A stretch of 64,000 bases of DNA from Linyphia triangularis (Eukaryota; Arthropoda; Arachnida; Araneae; Linyphiidae). The notes beneath the pieces were generated by a model. It was not told where the DNA came from. It did no database searches and was given only the letters and a program-made list of their open reading frames with translations. Positions 24,800 through 36,530 of the stretch are shown piece by piece (position 1 is the stretch's first letter; the number at the start of each line of letters is the position of its first letter). The DNA is taken from assembly GCA_963978545.1 (NCBI GenBank), contig OZ021730.1:2026201-2090200 (forward strand), in the 5' to 3' direction. The position numbers and the translations under genes are program-made.

Positions 24800-27007
24800 G
24801 GCTCCTTTCACATTATCCGAATTTTGTTTGATCAACAAAAAGAAGAAAGTCAATTTCGGTTGTACCCGCTTCCACACTATCCGATTTCATTCGGACGAAA
24901 CAAAGTTGGATGAAGCAATGCGTTCACACCGTATGCACGTTTTTTCAATTACAAGTTCAGTATGTGTGTGAGTGGTTATTATAAAGCTTGCGAAAAAGGC
25001 AACGAAAGAGGCAACAACGTAAACATGTTTGGGTGCATACTATCAATAACTATCAATAAAAGAAGAGAGGAAGTGGGTTTAATTTATTCTTTTTTTGAGG
25101 ATTTAAGTAAAGATGAAAATAAGCTTTTCAATTATTTTCGAATGTCCACTGCTTCCTGTGATGAACTACATGAAAAACTCAAGAATGTCCTTCAGCGCCA
25201 AAACACACAATTTAGGAATTGTATGCAACCAATTGACATGCTGGCTATTACATTAAGGTAAATATAAATAGTAGTTGTTCGATTCTTAAAAAAAAATTAC
25301 TTTTAAAGTTATGTTTCTATTTCACTCACTAGATGGCGCTACTGATGTAATTTCTATTTTTTTTTTTTAATTGCTTCTAGTGCAGTCGAGACAGCAGATA
25401 TGTATTGTAGCCGAGTTGTGAACGTTGATGAATGAAGTTTAGTGATTCTGTAAGTGGTGGAGTTTCCTTTTTGTGCAAACATTAGTGATATGTTACACAG
25501 CGTTTTAAACGCAACCGTATTTAGTGAGTAGTGAGATACAGTCCGCTTAAGCAAAACAAGAGTAATAGTGTTATAGCACAATATAATATAATATACATAC
25601 AATATTCTGTATTCGTACAAGGTGTCCATTAAATGACCGACCCATGTTGAACTAAAGTACTAAAACACAATTTTGAGAAAAAAATTAATTGACTAACATC
25701 TGTGTTTTTCAAAACTTAACAACTCTTTTTCTAGTACCAATACAGCAAACGGTACAATACTATTTCTCTTCCTATTTTTATTATTCAGGTTTAAAAATTT
25801 AATAGGAGAGGGGGATCAGCCATTTATTGGACACAATGTATGCACCCTGTATTTACTTGTACTACACTCATGAAATATGCTACTAAGGTATTGGATATTG
25901 AAAAAAAAATAAACTCATTGTGGAATTATTGATGAACAATGTAATTGTGTAGAGAGTAATTTTTTTAAATAATGAACTAAGATATAATTATTTATTTGTA
26001 CCGAAATCAACATTGTCTGCCAGTGAGGATGCCACTGAAATTACAGATATAGATTCCTAGCTTCCTGAAGAGATGAAATAACGCGATAATGGAGATTCAT
26101 GCTTACTTCTTTCAAAACCAGTGAGGTAATCTTTCGAGTAGTAGTGGTGTTGACTATTTCCACATGTAGGTGGATGAGATTGGTTAGGTAAAGGAATTTG
26201 CACGTGAATTGATGAAGTTTGGCCATGCATGTTTAATTTTTCTCGGTGAAAGGGAGGCTGATTGGGGGCGTTAAAATATTGTCGAGGCTTATATTGAGTT
26301 GCAGTTGAAGGATGTACAAAATGGAATTAAGGATAGGTTGAGAATTGCTGATGAGAAATATGAGGCGGCTGAGAACATATTGCTTTCTTGTTTTCGTTGA
26401 TATTTCCTATAAATTTTAAAATTTCCATTTGAAATTTTAAGAACTGCTCGGCCTCAAATTTTTGCAGATGAGGCATGAGACTTTATAAAAGCGCCAATTT
26501 ACTGCAAGGTTTCTCTCCTTCTATTGCTTTTAAAAATTATAGTTCAATTTCAAAAGGTTTCTTTCACTTCTTAGTTTTTGGTGTACTTGATTTTGTAACT
26601 ACTGGAGTAGATACATCGAAAACATCAGCGGAAGCTGTGTTTTTATGTGCGTAATTATATAACAGTTATTAGTATTTCTTATTTATTAATCATTGATGAA
26701 CAACCAAACTAATAAGTAATCAAATTGCAACTTCCGTGGTTCGAGGCCAACTCGCCATCCGACGTAAAGTCGGTTAATATGAAAGCGCCCATTTGGCTAC
26801 GTGAACTACTGAATCATCCGTAGTCGGCCTGAAGCCGGATGTTTCAGTGGCACCCGACAGATGAAAACTCTCGTTCTTCTGATTTTTTGACTCACTAAAA
26901 GAACTCTCTTCTAACTCACTAAGAGACTCACTTCTTCACCAGACTAAAAGAATTTCGTCTTCCTACTTTTTGTCGATCGACAAAAGTCGAATAATGTGAA
27001 TGGAGCC
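24800..27007 (+). mobile_element. PIF/Harbinger element, copy B
   Basis: This is the duplicate of 10293-12489 at the same unit position, with the same inverted repeats and the same ATA/TTA flanks. The MADF/BESS-like remnant is at about 26400-26650 on the minus strand. Confidence 0.8.
24962..25261 (+). pseudogene. PIF/Harbinger transposase exon 1, copy B (in frame)
   Basis: 99 codons are open from ATG to a stop that overlaps a splice-donor-like GTAAATAT. Residues in the middle read SFFEDLSKDENKLFNYFRMS, then DELHEKL, FRNCMQPID and LAITLR. This is the conserved N-terminal pattern of Harbinger transposases, which normally continues into the DDE domain in the next exon. That exon is not recognisable, so the gene is non-functional although this exon is intact. 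Confidence 0.65.
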
Positions 27008-29258
27008 TTACAGTTGAACCCCAGGCAAGGCAGGCATCTGCCAGATTCATTCCCTTTCGACAGTTTGAAAGTTTTAAGTTCATTGTATAATTACTTACTT
27101 GAAATTTGGATCGATTCGCTAGTTCAAAATCTAACCACTTTCGTATTTTCGTAGGTTGTGGTATCCTACTCTAAAACAAATTTTCAGTACATAACAGTAA
27201 ATAGTGGCGTAATTCTTTTAAAGCTCCATTTTATTTTATTTTGTTTGTTAAGAGCGACAATACAGGTTAGAAAAAAATGGTGGCAACATCTCTCTCTATC
27301 GGGAAATTTCGAGGTGTTTCCATTACGTGATCGGCTGAATGGATTTTTCGAAAAAATTCCAACGCTCTTTTTTAGAACATCGCTGTGCGAAATCATGTAT
27401 CAGTTGAGGTTTGGCTGCTGCTTTGAAAAGAGCTGAGATTTTGTTTACTTGCTTTGTGCCGGCATTATCGCTGTATCTAACGTTGTATGTACCGAAGTCT
27501 GAAGGTTGAAGGTGATTTTATAGTTTGGAAAATTCGTGTGAGCCTTCAAAAGAAGAATAAATTATAGTTTCCATTTAGTAGCAAATGTGTCATCATTTCC
27601 ACGGCAATAATTTCATAACAATAGTACCATTCCATTGTATGATACTCAAAAATGTTACATTTGGAATTCATTACTTACGTATTAATAGTGAGGTGACTCT
27701 GACACTTTAAAACTCACACAATTCAGATTAACGGGGTGCATTCAACTATAAAAACTTTTATTGTTCAATATCTCTTAGTCGACAGCCACATTCACCTCTA
27801 TGCCTTTCTCCACCAGAGGCGCTTCGAACTTTCCTTCAGAAATATATTAGGTACTTTCGCTTCGGAATTCAGGTAGTGTTAAATAGTCTTTCCCCATGTT
27901 TTGGTTATAAGAAATTATCAACAATGGTTTTTATATTTTTAATAGTCTAATATTCATTTAAAAACAAAAGAGTACAACGATTTTCCGCTCAACTTTAACG
28001 GGAGTGTAAAGACGTATTAAGAGATTTTTTTTTTCGTTTATGTAAAAACGAAATTCTTATAATTGAATTTAATTTTAAATCTATAGTTTTTGCATTAATT
28101 AAACTATTGAATATTTCACTTAATCTTAATTGTTGTTCTTTTTAAAAATTAAAAAATAACCTTAAGCCTACATTTTTTTAAAAAGTTTTTTAAAAAAAAC
28201 TACGATTTTTAAAAAAAACTACGATTTTTAAAAATATTTTTGTGATAAATTCTAAATTTAAGAAACTTGGGAAAAACACTTTCAAATATCAGTTTAAATA
28301 ATTGATAGTTTAGGATATAGTATTGAGTGCTTTAAAATGACAGCTGAGCGAGTTTGAATTTATGTTTCTCATTTCTTAACATAGCACCGAAAAAGAAAAT
28401 ATTTTTTAGATCTACCCAAAACATGCTTTCTTACATTTCTTCATTTTTTTTTATTTCTGTATTAAAAAAGGTTTTACTGTACTATTTTCGAAATGGGAGA
28501 TATGGGGGGAGGGGGGCAATTGGGGGGGAGGCAATTGAAAAGAAAATTAGGTACTTGAATAAAAATAGCCAATTTAAAGTTAGGGAAACTCACTGATTTT
28601 TTTTTTCTTAAAGTTTGCATTAAATTCAAAGGCAAGTTTTTATTGACGACCGTATGGTTATGCATTCAATTTTAATAATAGATAACGAAAACGTACAAAA
28701 AAATCTTGTTTAGTTTAGCTTGTAATAATACAAGTTGCTCTAATTTCAAATAACGGCACATTTAGATAATTCTCATGAACGACTTTCAAAAAGAATGTTA
28801 TTTTCTTAAACCGTTTTTTTCTTTTTGTACATGTAACATAAAAATAAAACATAAAACATATATTCTATGGTAAGTAGGGATTCTATGATGAGTAGGGATG
28901 AGCGATATTTCAATAACAGTTCAAATTTATTGATACTTGAATTCACGCGAACTAAGAGTTAACTAATTTTCAGTTTAACAGTTATTGAAATATTTTATAT
29001 TCATTAGATGGCGCTGAATAACCATTAATGGGAATTTATTATTTACAAGTTATAAATTAATTAGATAATTTCTCTGCTTTGGAATATCATTAAAATGAAA
29101 AATGGAATTTTTTTATACTTTGTTATGATTTTCATGTTGTTCCCCTCTTAATTTATTTGACGACAGGACCAATATTTTTTTATTTTTTTTTTAAGAAAGT
29201 TTATAAGTCTATTTCAGAATTTATAGAACTTTCACATTCACATACACATTCAACACAT

Positions 29259-29365
29259 CAGACGACCGCTGGCTTAGAGACCAGTCGTGCTGTTCATCTG
29301 CTCCTGTTGCTGATACCCTGTTACAATACCCAGACAACCGCTAGCTTAGAGACTAGTTGTCTGGG
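29259..29365 (+). other. Twin covarying hairpins in the LINE 5' leader
   Basis: Hairpin 1 is 29259-29292: CAG-ACGA, bulge CCG, CTGG, loop CTTAGAGA, CCAG, TCGT, bulge G, CTG. Hairpin 2 is 29329-29365: CCCAG-ACAA, bulge CCG, CTAG, loop CTTAGAGA, CTAG, TTGT, CTGGG. The loop and bulge are identical while two stem pairs change from G-C to A-T on both sides. This suggests a structured RNA. The second hairpin ends 8 nt before the ORF1 ATG. Role unknown; it might promote translation, packaging or transcription. Confidence 0.65.
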
Positions 29366-29373
29366 CCTTTTGT

Positions 29374-30675
29374 ATGATGACTACTAAAAGCCAAGAATGC
29401 TTTTTCGGCGGTGTGCGGATTGCCACTGCTCCAGCTCCTGTAGCTGAGAAACCTGCTTTCCTTGCCTTGCCTCCAATGCCTGATCCTGACTTTGGTAAAA
29501 CTGACTGTGTTCCACTGAATGACTGCTTCATTCCAACTCCTGTTAGATTTCCAAATACTCTTAAGGGTAAAACTTCTTTACAAGCCATGACCCGGTCGCT
29601 GCTCGACCTTGGATATGAAGTTTTTGCCCGTTTTTCCAATGGTAAATTTACTGTCACTCCTCGAAACCTAACAGAGGAAAAGCTCATCTCCAAAATCTTG
29701 AAGGAGATCAACAGCAAATTTCCAAATTCTTTGCCCAAGCAGGCAAAAAACACCTTCAAGGTTGTCATCAGGGGCTTGCCCATTGATACAACCATACTTG
29801 AAATCAAGGATTGGCTTAAATTTTCAAAGCCACAATTTCCCCCCACTTCAATTGTACAAATGAAGAATCGTTTTGGAACACTGATTCCACTCTTCATTAT
29901 TGAATTTCCTTCCACCCTTTCAAAACCCGAGATACTTGCTTGGCATAACATTCACTACCTTAAAATTCAGATGGAATCATTAATTGTCAAGAAATCTTCC
30001 CCTGTTAAGCAATGTTACAATTGTCAACAATGGAATGGCCATCTTTCATCAACTTGCCCCTATCCTACCAGATGTCGCCACTGCTCTGAAAAGCATCCCA
30101 GTCGGGATTGTCCTATTAAGGGCGGTACGCGGCACTGCATTAATTGCAAAGGTGATCATGCATCATCTTCCCACCTTTGTTCTGTTTATCTAGACAAACT
30201 TAATTTAATCCGGCCTAGTGGTTCCGGGGTCATGAAGGCGATCCCTACCACGAAGCCTAAGCTCCTTCCTCGTCCTATCTCACTTAATGTAATCCCTAAG
30301 CGCACTTATGCCAGTGTTGCTTCACAAGCTGCAAATCCTGGCCCCAAAATTATTAAACACCAGGAAACTATTACTGATATTTGTTTCCCTAAATTACCCA
30401 ACTTCATGGAAGTTGATTCCCCTATTCAAACTCCTATCATCACTACGGTTGATGCAAACACCCAAACTCATTTCACTAGTGAGGACATGAATGACAGAGA
30501 CGACTATGCTAAAGTTATGTTCAAGCTACTTAAGCTTGTCAATCGTGACTTTGATTCAATAGCTAAGTTTATTAAAGCTTGCAATTATCCTCGTTCAAAG
30601 CACTCTGAATATTTAGAGCCCATTAGAGATTATTTCCTACTTTTTGAGGAATTTGACCTCAGTCCCTACGTGTAA
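29374..30675 (+). CDS. LINE ORF1, Gag-like nucleic-acid-binding protein (433 aa)
   Basis: The frame is intact from ATGATG to TAA. After a Pro/Ala-rich N-terminus, residues about 125-208 form the domain that precedes zinc knuckles in Jockey ORF1 proteins (VVIRGLPIDT at 130-139, then IPLFIIEFP at 171-179). Three CCHC-type knuckles follow at 214-228, 234-246 and 255-269. The C-terminal 160 residues are low in recognisable features. In this family the protein binds element RNA as a chaperone and forms the RNP with ORF2. No ORF2 is present here, so any partner must act in trans. It is the only long open frame in the window without a visible lesion. The upstream Met-Met pair makes the exact start ambiguous by one codon. 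Confidence 0.8.
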   Translation: MMTTKSQECFFGGVRIATAPAPVAEKPAFLALPPMPDPDFGKTDCVPLNDCFIPTPVRFPNTLKGKTSLQAMTRSLLDLGYEVFARFSNGKFTVTPRNLTEEKLISKILKEINSKFPNSLPKQAKNTFKVVIRGLPIDTTILEIKDWLKFSKPQFPPTSIVQMKNRFGTLIPLFIIEFPSTLSKPEILAWHNIHYLKIQMESLIVKKSSPVKQCYNCQQWNGHLSSTCPYPTRCRHCSEKHPSRDCPIKGGTRHCINCKGDHASSSHLCSVYLDKLNLIRPSGSGVMKAIPTTKPKLLPRPISLNVIPKRTYASVASQAANPGPKIIKHQETITDICFPKLPNFMEVDSPIQTPIITTVDANTQTHFTSEDMNDRDDYAKVMFKLLKLVNRDFDSIAKFIKACNYPRSKHSEYLEPIRDYFLLFEEFDLSPYV

Positions 30676-30892
30676 GCCCATTGGCTTTCACTGCTTTTTC
30701 TCACTTGTTATTGGACATGGGTTCCAAGGCCCCTCCCACAAACTTTGATTCTGTTTTGACTTGGTTTTTCAGTGTCGTTGAGTGTCTGCTCACGACTGTT
30801 TGCATTTTGTTTCTTTCCTTTTAGCCATTTTATAATTCATAATTTCTGACAGTTAATGGCAAGCTGTGTAATTTCTAAATTTCTTGTTTTTT

Positions 30893-30929
30893 CGGACGTT
30901 GAACGCCCCTGCGGGGCGTAGGAAGTCCG
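30893..30929 (+). other. 3' stem-loop of the half-LINE
   Basis: The hairpin is the same as at 148-184 (CGGAC/GTCCG and ACGCCCC/GGGGCGT), 24 nt before the end of the element. It is a probable recognition structure for reverse transcription, by analogy with other LINEs. Confidence 0.55.
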
Positions 30930-30953
30930 CACATCTTTAAATAGTAGTAGTAG

Positions 30954-33900
30954 TATAGAACTTTCAGATCACATTACATTTGTTAGGGTCTCCCGCCATT
31001 TGGGTAGAGAGATAAAAAATGTGTGAATGGAGGAAAGCAATCTGAGACAATTTTCTTTTAGCCCTTAAATGCATATTATTGTCAACTGTCTACATTACTT
31101 AAAACCTCATCAAAGGTTGCTACATAAACCGAAAAATCTCTTAATGTAGCAACCATTGCATTTTTTTTTTTTTATTTTTTTTATTATTTTTTTTTTAATT
31201 TATCAAAACTATTTTATAGTTTCCGAAAGAGATTATAATCTTGGGCTTTTTATTTCTTTATCTGTGACAATTTTTATTGTTTGGGGCGCTGTGCGTTGAG
31301 AACAATTTTCCTTAGGTGGTTGATACGAAGTACGATAATTTTTATAAAAAGTAATGAAAACACTTGAGAAATTGTTTTCGGATAGCAAACAAAGTAAGAG
31401 TAACGAATAATAATTATATTATTGAATATACTGATAAAATTATGCAAGAAATATGTAGTGTTTTTTTTTTTTTTTTTTTTTTTTTTTTGTGATATAAAAA
31501 TACAGGATTAGCAAGAAATAGGCTGATCACTTTAGAGGGCGGTAGAATAGGTTATATTGGTCCAAATGAGATAAAATTGGAACTGCAGATAATTCAAATG
31601 ATACGCTTCACATTTGTAAAAAAAATTAGTTAAAAAATTCCCAAATAGATGACGATATAATTTATATAAAACCTTTAACATGCTTCATACATGTTAAATA
31701 ATATGGTTATTTACAAAAGTTGCATTAAAACTGCTCAATATGTGCTCCTTCATTGTGACCAACTTGCTCTAATCGCAAAACCATATTTTTCACCGCTGAC
31801 AGGAGTGTTACCTCCGTAATATCCAGAATATGGCGACGGACGCTGTTCTACAGATCTGACATAGTTGCAGGCCTTTTATTGCAGATATTGACGGCAAGTT
31901 GGTTTATTAGTATTCCTTAAAGGATTCCTTTTAGCAGCAGTTTTAGCCTCAAAATTTGATAGAATGCATTAAATGCATCAAAATTCAGTAAAACTATTTA
32001 GATTTAAGTTTTCTAGTGCTATTACATATCTACGAAATACAATATCAATGTTTTAAATGACTTTTTAAAAAATCGCTATGGTATATATTTAAATCAAAAG
32101 TATATCGTCTATAATTTGAAAGAAAAAAAAGGTGTTATTTTTAAACAATTTTCTCAAATTTATAAAATTATACGCTGCATGTAAGAAAGAAATTTTTTAC
32201 ATTTATGTTAGGTGAAACATAGTTGACCAAAAAAAGTACTTAAGGATTCGTAAAACTATAATAGTAACTTCAATAAATAATGAAAGTGATTTTTACATTG
32301 TCGGGTAATAAGATTGATAAAGCTCTAGAACTTACTGGGGAAAAAAGACATTGGAAAGTTGTCCTAGGCAGTAATATTTGTATTTGGTTTTTAAGAAATG
32401 GTGAGGAAATATATTTTTGCATTAAAAAAATGCGATTTTAAATTTTTAATAAGGTATAGTGGCTTCAAAAATTATACATTTTAAATGGACATAGCATCGT
32501 ACAAGCGTACATAACGTCATTTCATGAGTGAAATGCCGCCAATCCTTACAGCACAGGTTTTCGCGTTACAACCCTAAGGAAACTCCCTTGGCAATTTGCA
32601 AGTTCTTGCGCCTGCGCACTGGTAATTTTACGGCTCTTTGTCGTCACTCTCTTTTTATAGGCATTCTAGGCAGCAATAGAGAATGAGCATGGGAACTTAA
32701 AGAAGTTATATACTTGTAGAAATCGAGGATCACAAATTCAAATATAAACTGGATCAGGTGAGATTTTGAAAAAACTTATAAGAAATAAGTTTTAATATTT
32801 AAAGTCCTCCACTGAGTTAATAGCTAAAAATCTTCCGAAGAACTGTTTCAGAACCTAATGCCCTATCAGAACCCTTTAATTCCCTATGTCCAGATGCCAA
32901 TTGTATCTTTTGTCGGCGTAGAGTAACACTATTTCATAAAGAGAATCTGCATCTTGGCATTTTTCAAATGATTTTTCTTTAAAATTGCCAGGACAAATGC
33001 AGATTTAGTCTTTATTTAACTGTTAGTTGTAATTTAATGTTTCTCAAAATGTAGAATGTACCATTAACTGGGACCTAATTATAAGACTTACGACTTACAC
33101 ATTGTTCAAATGTGCAATCGTTTGTTATATCTCAGAAGAGTTTCATACAATCCCGATTTATAAATAATTTTTATATTTATAAATACAATGTGTATAAAAA
33201 TTAATTGGTGCCAGATGAATCGAACTACAGAACCCACATAATTATGCTTTTAACAAATCCAAATTATACTAGGCAATTTGATTATTATATATTTCTTAAG
33301 AACTAGTAGCATTGCTATCGTATAACTAACGAAAGATTAGCACTAGAAAAAAATATATACATAAAATAAATTGAGAGGGAGAACTAAATTCATTTTTCGA
33401 AATAATAATAATAATAATTGAAAAAGTAACATTTATAATAGGAAAAAAATATATAGAATTAATTTAAAGAATATTATAAATACATACAATTCAGAAAATT
33501 GGAATGTTTTCAACTGTAGAAAAAACCTTCATTTTTTCAATTTTTGTTAAAGGACTCTTAAGACACACACACTGACTTCTCGATATTTTTCCACTAGGGG
33601 CGCTGCTATGTGCACAGGCGCAAACAATCTTTGGAATTATATTTGGCACTTTCGCTTCGGAATTCAAGAAGCATCAAATAATATCTCCCTAAGTTATGCT
33701 TATAAAAAAATATTATTAACAATGTTTCGTATATTTATAATTGTCTTATAATGATTAAAAAACAAAAGATATCTACAAATTCATGTTTAATATTCCTGGG
33801 AGTTTAAAGCCGTATTAAAAAAAAACTCTTTTGCTTATCTATAATAATAATAAAAGCTGCATCCCTGTCTGTCTGTGGATCTATAGAAACCTAATTAAAA

Positions 33901-36530
33901 TTGGAGTAGAGCTCTGATTTTCAGCGTAAATAGTTTCGGTCTTCTATTTGTATACATGTCAAACAGAATGTTAAAATTAAAATTACTTTTTTTTTAATTA
34001 ATATTTTTAATTATTATTATTTTCTTTTTACAAAGTGACTTCAAACAGAGATATAGGTCTCAAATTTTCAAAATATGTAATTTTAGCCTTCTAATTTGAC
34101 TTTTGAAAAACAGAATGTTGAAATATTAATTAGTTATTTTTTAATTAATTAATACATATTTTACAACACGATTTTTAATAAGGCTACAGCTCTGAAATTT
34201 TCAACATAAATAATTTTGGCCTTCAAATTGGACTTTTGAAAAACATAATTTAAAATTATTTATTTAGTTCCTTTTTAATTAATTAGTTTAATTAGTTAAT
34301 AAATATTTTACAAAACGATTTCTAATTGAGTTATAGCTCTGAAATTTTCAATGCAAGTAGTTTTCGCCTTCTAATTAGACTTTTGACAAAAATTATATTT
34401 GTTTTCGCCTGATTGGTCAAGAACAATTTATCCTTGTGGTGTCTCCCCTTAGTGGAGAATACACGAGAAAAGAAGCAGAATTGAATTGAATTTGTTAGGA
34501 GAGACATGTCTCAAAACTGGAGCCGAGTGCTCAACTACAACTTATTCACTTTGAATAATTATAAATGTTTATAAGTATAAGTAAATCTATATAATGTGTG
34601 TGCCTTGTATGTCTTTAAAAAATAATAGTAAAATTTCTACAGTCCACTACTTTAAATTAACTTAACTGAGCTCTGGATAGTATTAAAATTTTAATTTGTT
34701 TTTAATTAATATTTTCACAAAAAGCGACTTATCATAGTCCTAGAGCTATGAAAGTTTCTAAATAAGTAGTTTTGACCTTCCAATTTTGCTTCCCACAAAC
34801 ATGTGTTAAAATAATCTTAAAGAGGAGTTGTGTTATTGTATTAACGGGTATTTTTTGTTGCTCTATTAAGGCTTTACGTACCAATTAGATTTTAGTGAGT
34901 GAAGCGAGCTTATGCTTACGCAGCAATGAACCTTTTAACGAGCAAAGTGAGCCTGTACTTATGTAGCATCATCGCATTATAGCTCTAGTGTTGCTGACGG
35001 CGCCAGATAATCTGAAAACATCCAACCAATTTTATGTCCAAATTTGTGCAAGGACAAAGAAGACTGTTCTTCGGAAAATAAAACTTTAACTAACAGCGTT
35101 ATTCGTAAGTGCTCTATTAGATCGCCAGAAGTTCTGTTACAAAGACTTATTATCCGAGTATCGGGACCTGAAAAAACAAAGGTTGTACGAGCATTGTGTG
35201 ATTCAGCTTCGAAAAAGTCATACATTACTCAAGATCTTGTAGGGTTTTTAAACTTAAAAACTGATCATACTGAATATCTAAAACACAATTTATTTGGTGG
35301 CATAGAAACGGAAAAAAACACTTAACATCACGCATTAAATGTGAACTTCATGAAATTCGGGATAATTATACGTGTGATGCAGCATTGTTGGCTAAAGATA
35401 CCATTTGTGGAAGAATTCCAAAAATAAATAACTCAGATGCAGAATACTTCACTAAGAATTGAATTTATTTGTCCGACAGTGAAAACAAAAGTTAAAATAT
35501 CTCAGTCCTTCTAGGTGTTGATTATTTAGGAAAACTTTTGACTGGTTCTATTAGTCAACAACCAAATGGTTTAACTGCTGTCCAAACATACCTGGGTTGG
35601 GTAGTTATGGGAAGATCAAAATAATGGACAAATAGTTCCAATCATGCCATGCCCATAATTTCGCTACATAGCGCTAGCAAAATCAGTGACCTTTGGTCAT
35701 TAGATATTCTTGGTATACGAGATCCAGTAGAAACCAAAACAAAACCGAATTGGATAATGATACTGTATCTTTCTTCCAAAAAACTGTTAATTTTCATGAT
35801 GATAGATACGAGGTAAATCTACCATGGGTCGAAGGACATCCGGAATTACGTGATTTGCGTTTCCAATCGAAAAAACGTCTTAATACCATGACTTCAAATG
35901 GAAAAATTTGATTTGTATGACAAAATTTTAAAAGAACGGGAACAGCAGGGGACCATTGAGCAAGTACCTGATAGTATTAACGGAAAAAATTTAACGGAAT
36001 TAAAATGCAGAGCCATTTTAAGAAAGCTAGTTTAACGATAAAAATTCCGCCTGTATTTGATGCCTCCGCTAGGGATAAAAATTCTGTCACGCTAAATCAA
36101 TGTTTAGCCACAGGTCCAAATTACATAGAGATGATTCCTTTCATCCTAAACAGATTTCTAAAGGACAACGTCGGTGTAATATCAGACATTCGCAAAGCAT
36201 TTCTTCAACTAAGCGTTTGTCCTACAGAGAAGGATTTTCTTCGTTTCCTGTGGTGGGATGATTTTGAAAGCCATAAAATTAAAACTTACTGATACTCTAA
36301 AGTTGTGTTTGGTCTATCTTTCAGACCGTTTCTGCTTATGGCAACCATTTATCACCATCTGGACAAAGTAAAGGGAAATGAAAACGACATCGCAATGAAA
36401 TTAAAAGACGCATTTTGCATCGACAATGATTTTTAAAGACAGCTAGTCAAATTATGTCCCGAGAGGGTTTTGAGCTTGCGGGTTGGGTAAATTCCTCACA
36501 GAGTGAAAACCAAAATCTGGATTTTGATAA
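30954..36530. repeat. Tandem array unit, copy C, part nearly identical to A
   Basis: This part is almost identical to 206-5780 of copy A. It shares A-specific states, such as the intact mariner-like relic and the deletion near 36008, and differs at only a handful of sites. At several of those sites (the CACACTGACTT run, GATTGGTCAAG, the longer AAAATT run) C matches B, so A carries the private change. After about 36530 the identity drops clearly. Confidence 0.85.
31725..31880 (-). pseudogene. Mariner-like transposase relic, copy C
   Basis: This copy is identical in layout to the copy A relic and retains the segment deleted in copy B. Confidence 0.45.

Larger units (their letters stand above)
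14682..29221. repeat. Tandem array unit, copy B
   Basis: This is a head-to-tail duplicate of copy A, joined directly to it at 14681/14682. It differs by scattered substitutions, by loss of a stretch of about 66 bp in the mariner-like relic near 15517, and by 12-14 extra bases at about 19750 that A and C lack. The TA-flanked transposon and Harbinger insertions are at identical sites, so they predate the A/B duplication. It is interrupted at its right end by the ORF1-only LINE. Confidence 0.9.
29235..30953 (+). mobile_element. ORF1-only (half-LINE) Jockey-type element, 1719 bp
   Basis: It is flanked by the 13-bp duplication TATAGAACTTTCA (29222-29234 and 30954-30966), so it is a complete insertion. 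The order is a 5' leader with two hairpins, one intact ORF of 433 codons, a 3' untranslated region with a stem-loop at 30893-30929, and a TAG-repeat tail. There is no endonuclease/reverse transcriptase ORF2. This resembles mammalian HAL1 elements, which are LINEs that keep ORF1 and lose ORF2. It probably relies on a full-length relative for movement (inference). Confidence 0.82.

Noticed and set aside
29346..29951. 201-codon open frame on the minus strand
   Set aside because: It is antisense to the zinc-knuckle ORF1 at 29374-30675 and shows no domain; it is a shadow of that frame.
29222..30966. The half-LINE as a host gene
   Set aside because: The 13-bp TSD, the repeat tail and a second identical 3' end at 1-212 identify it as a mobile element.
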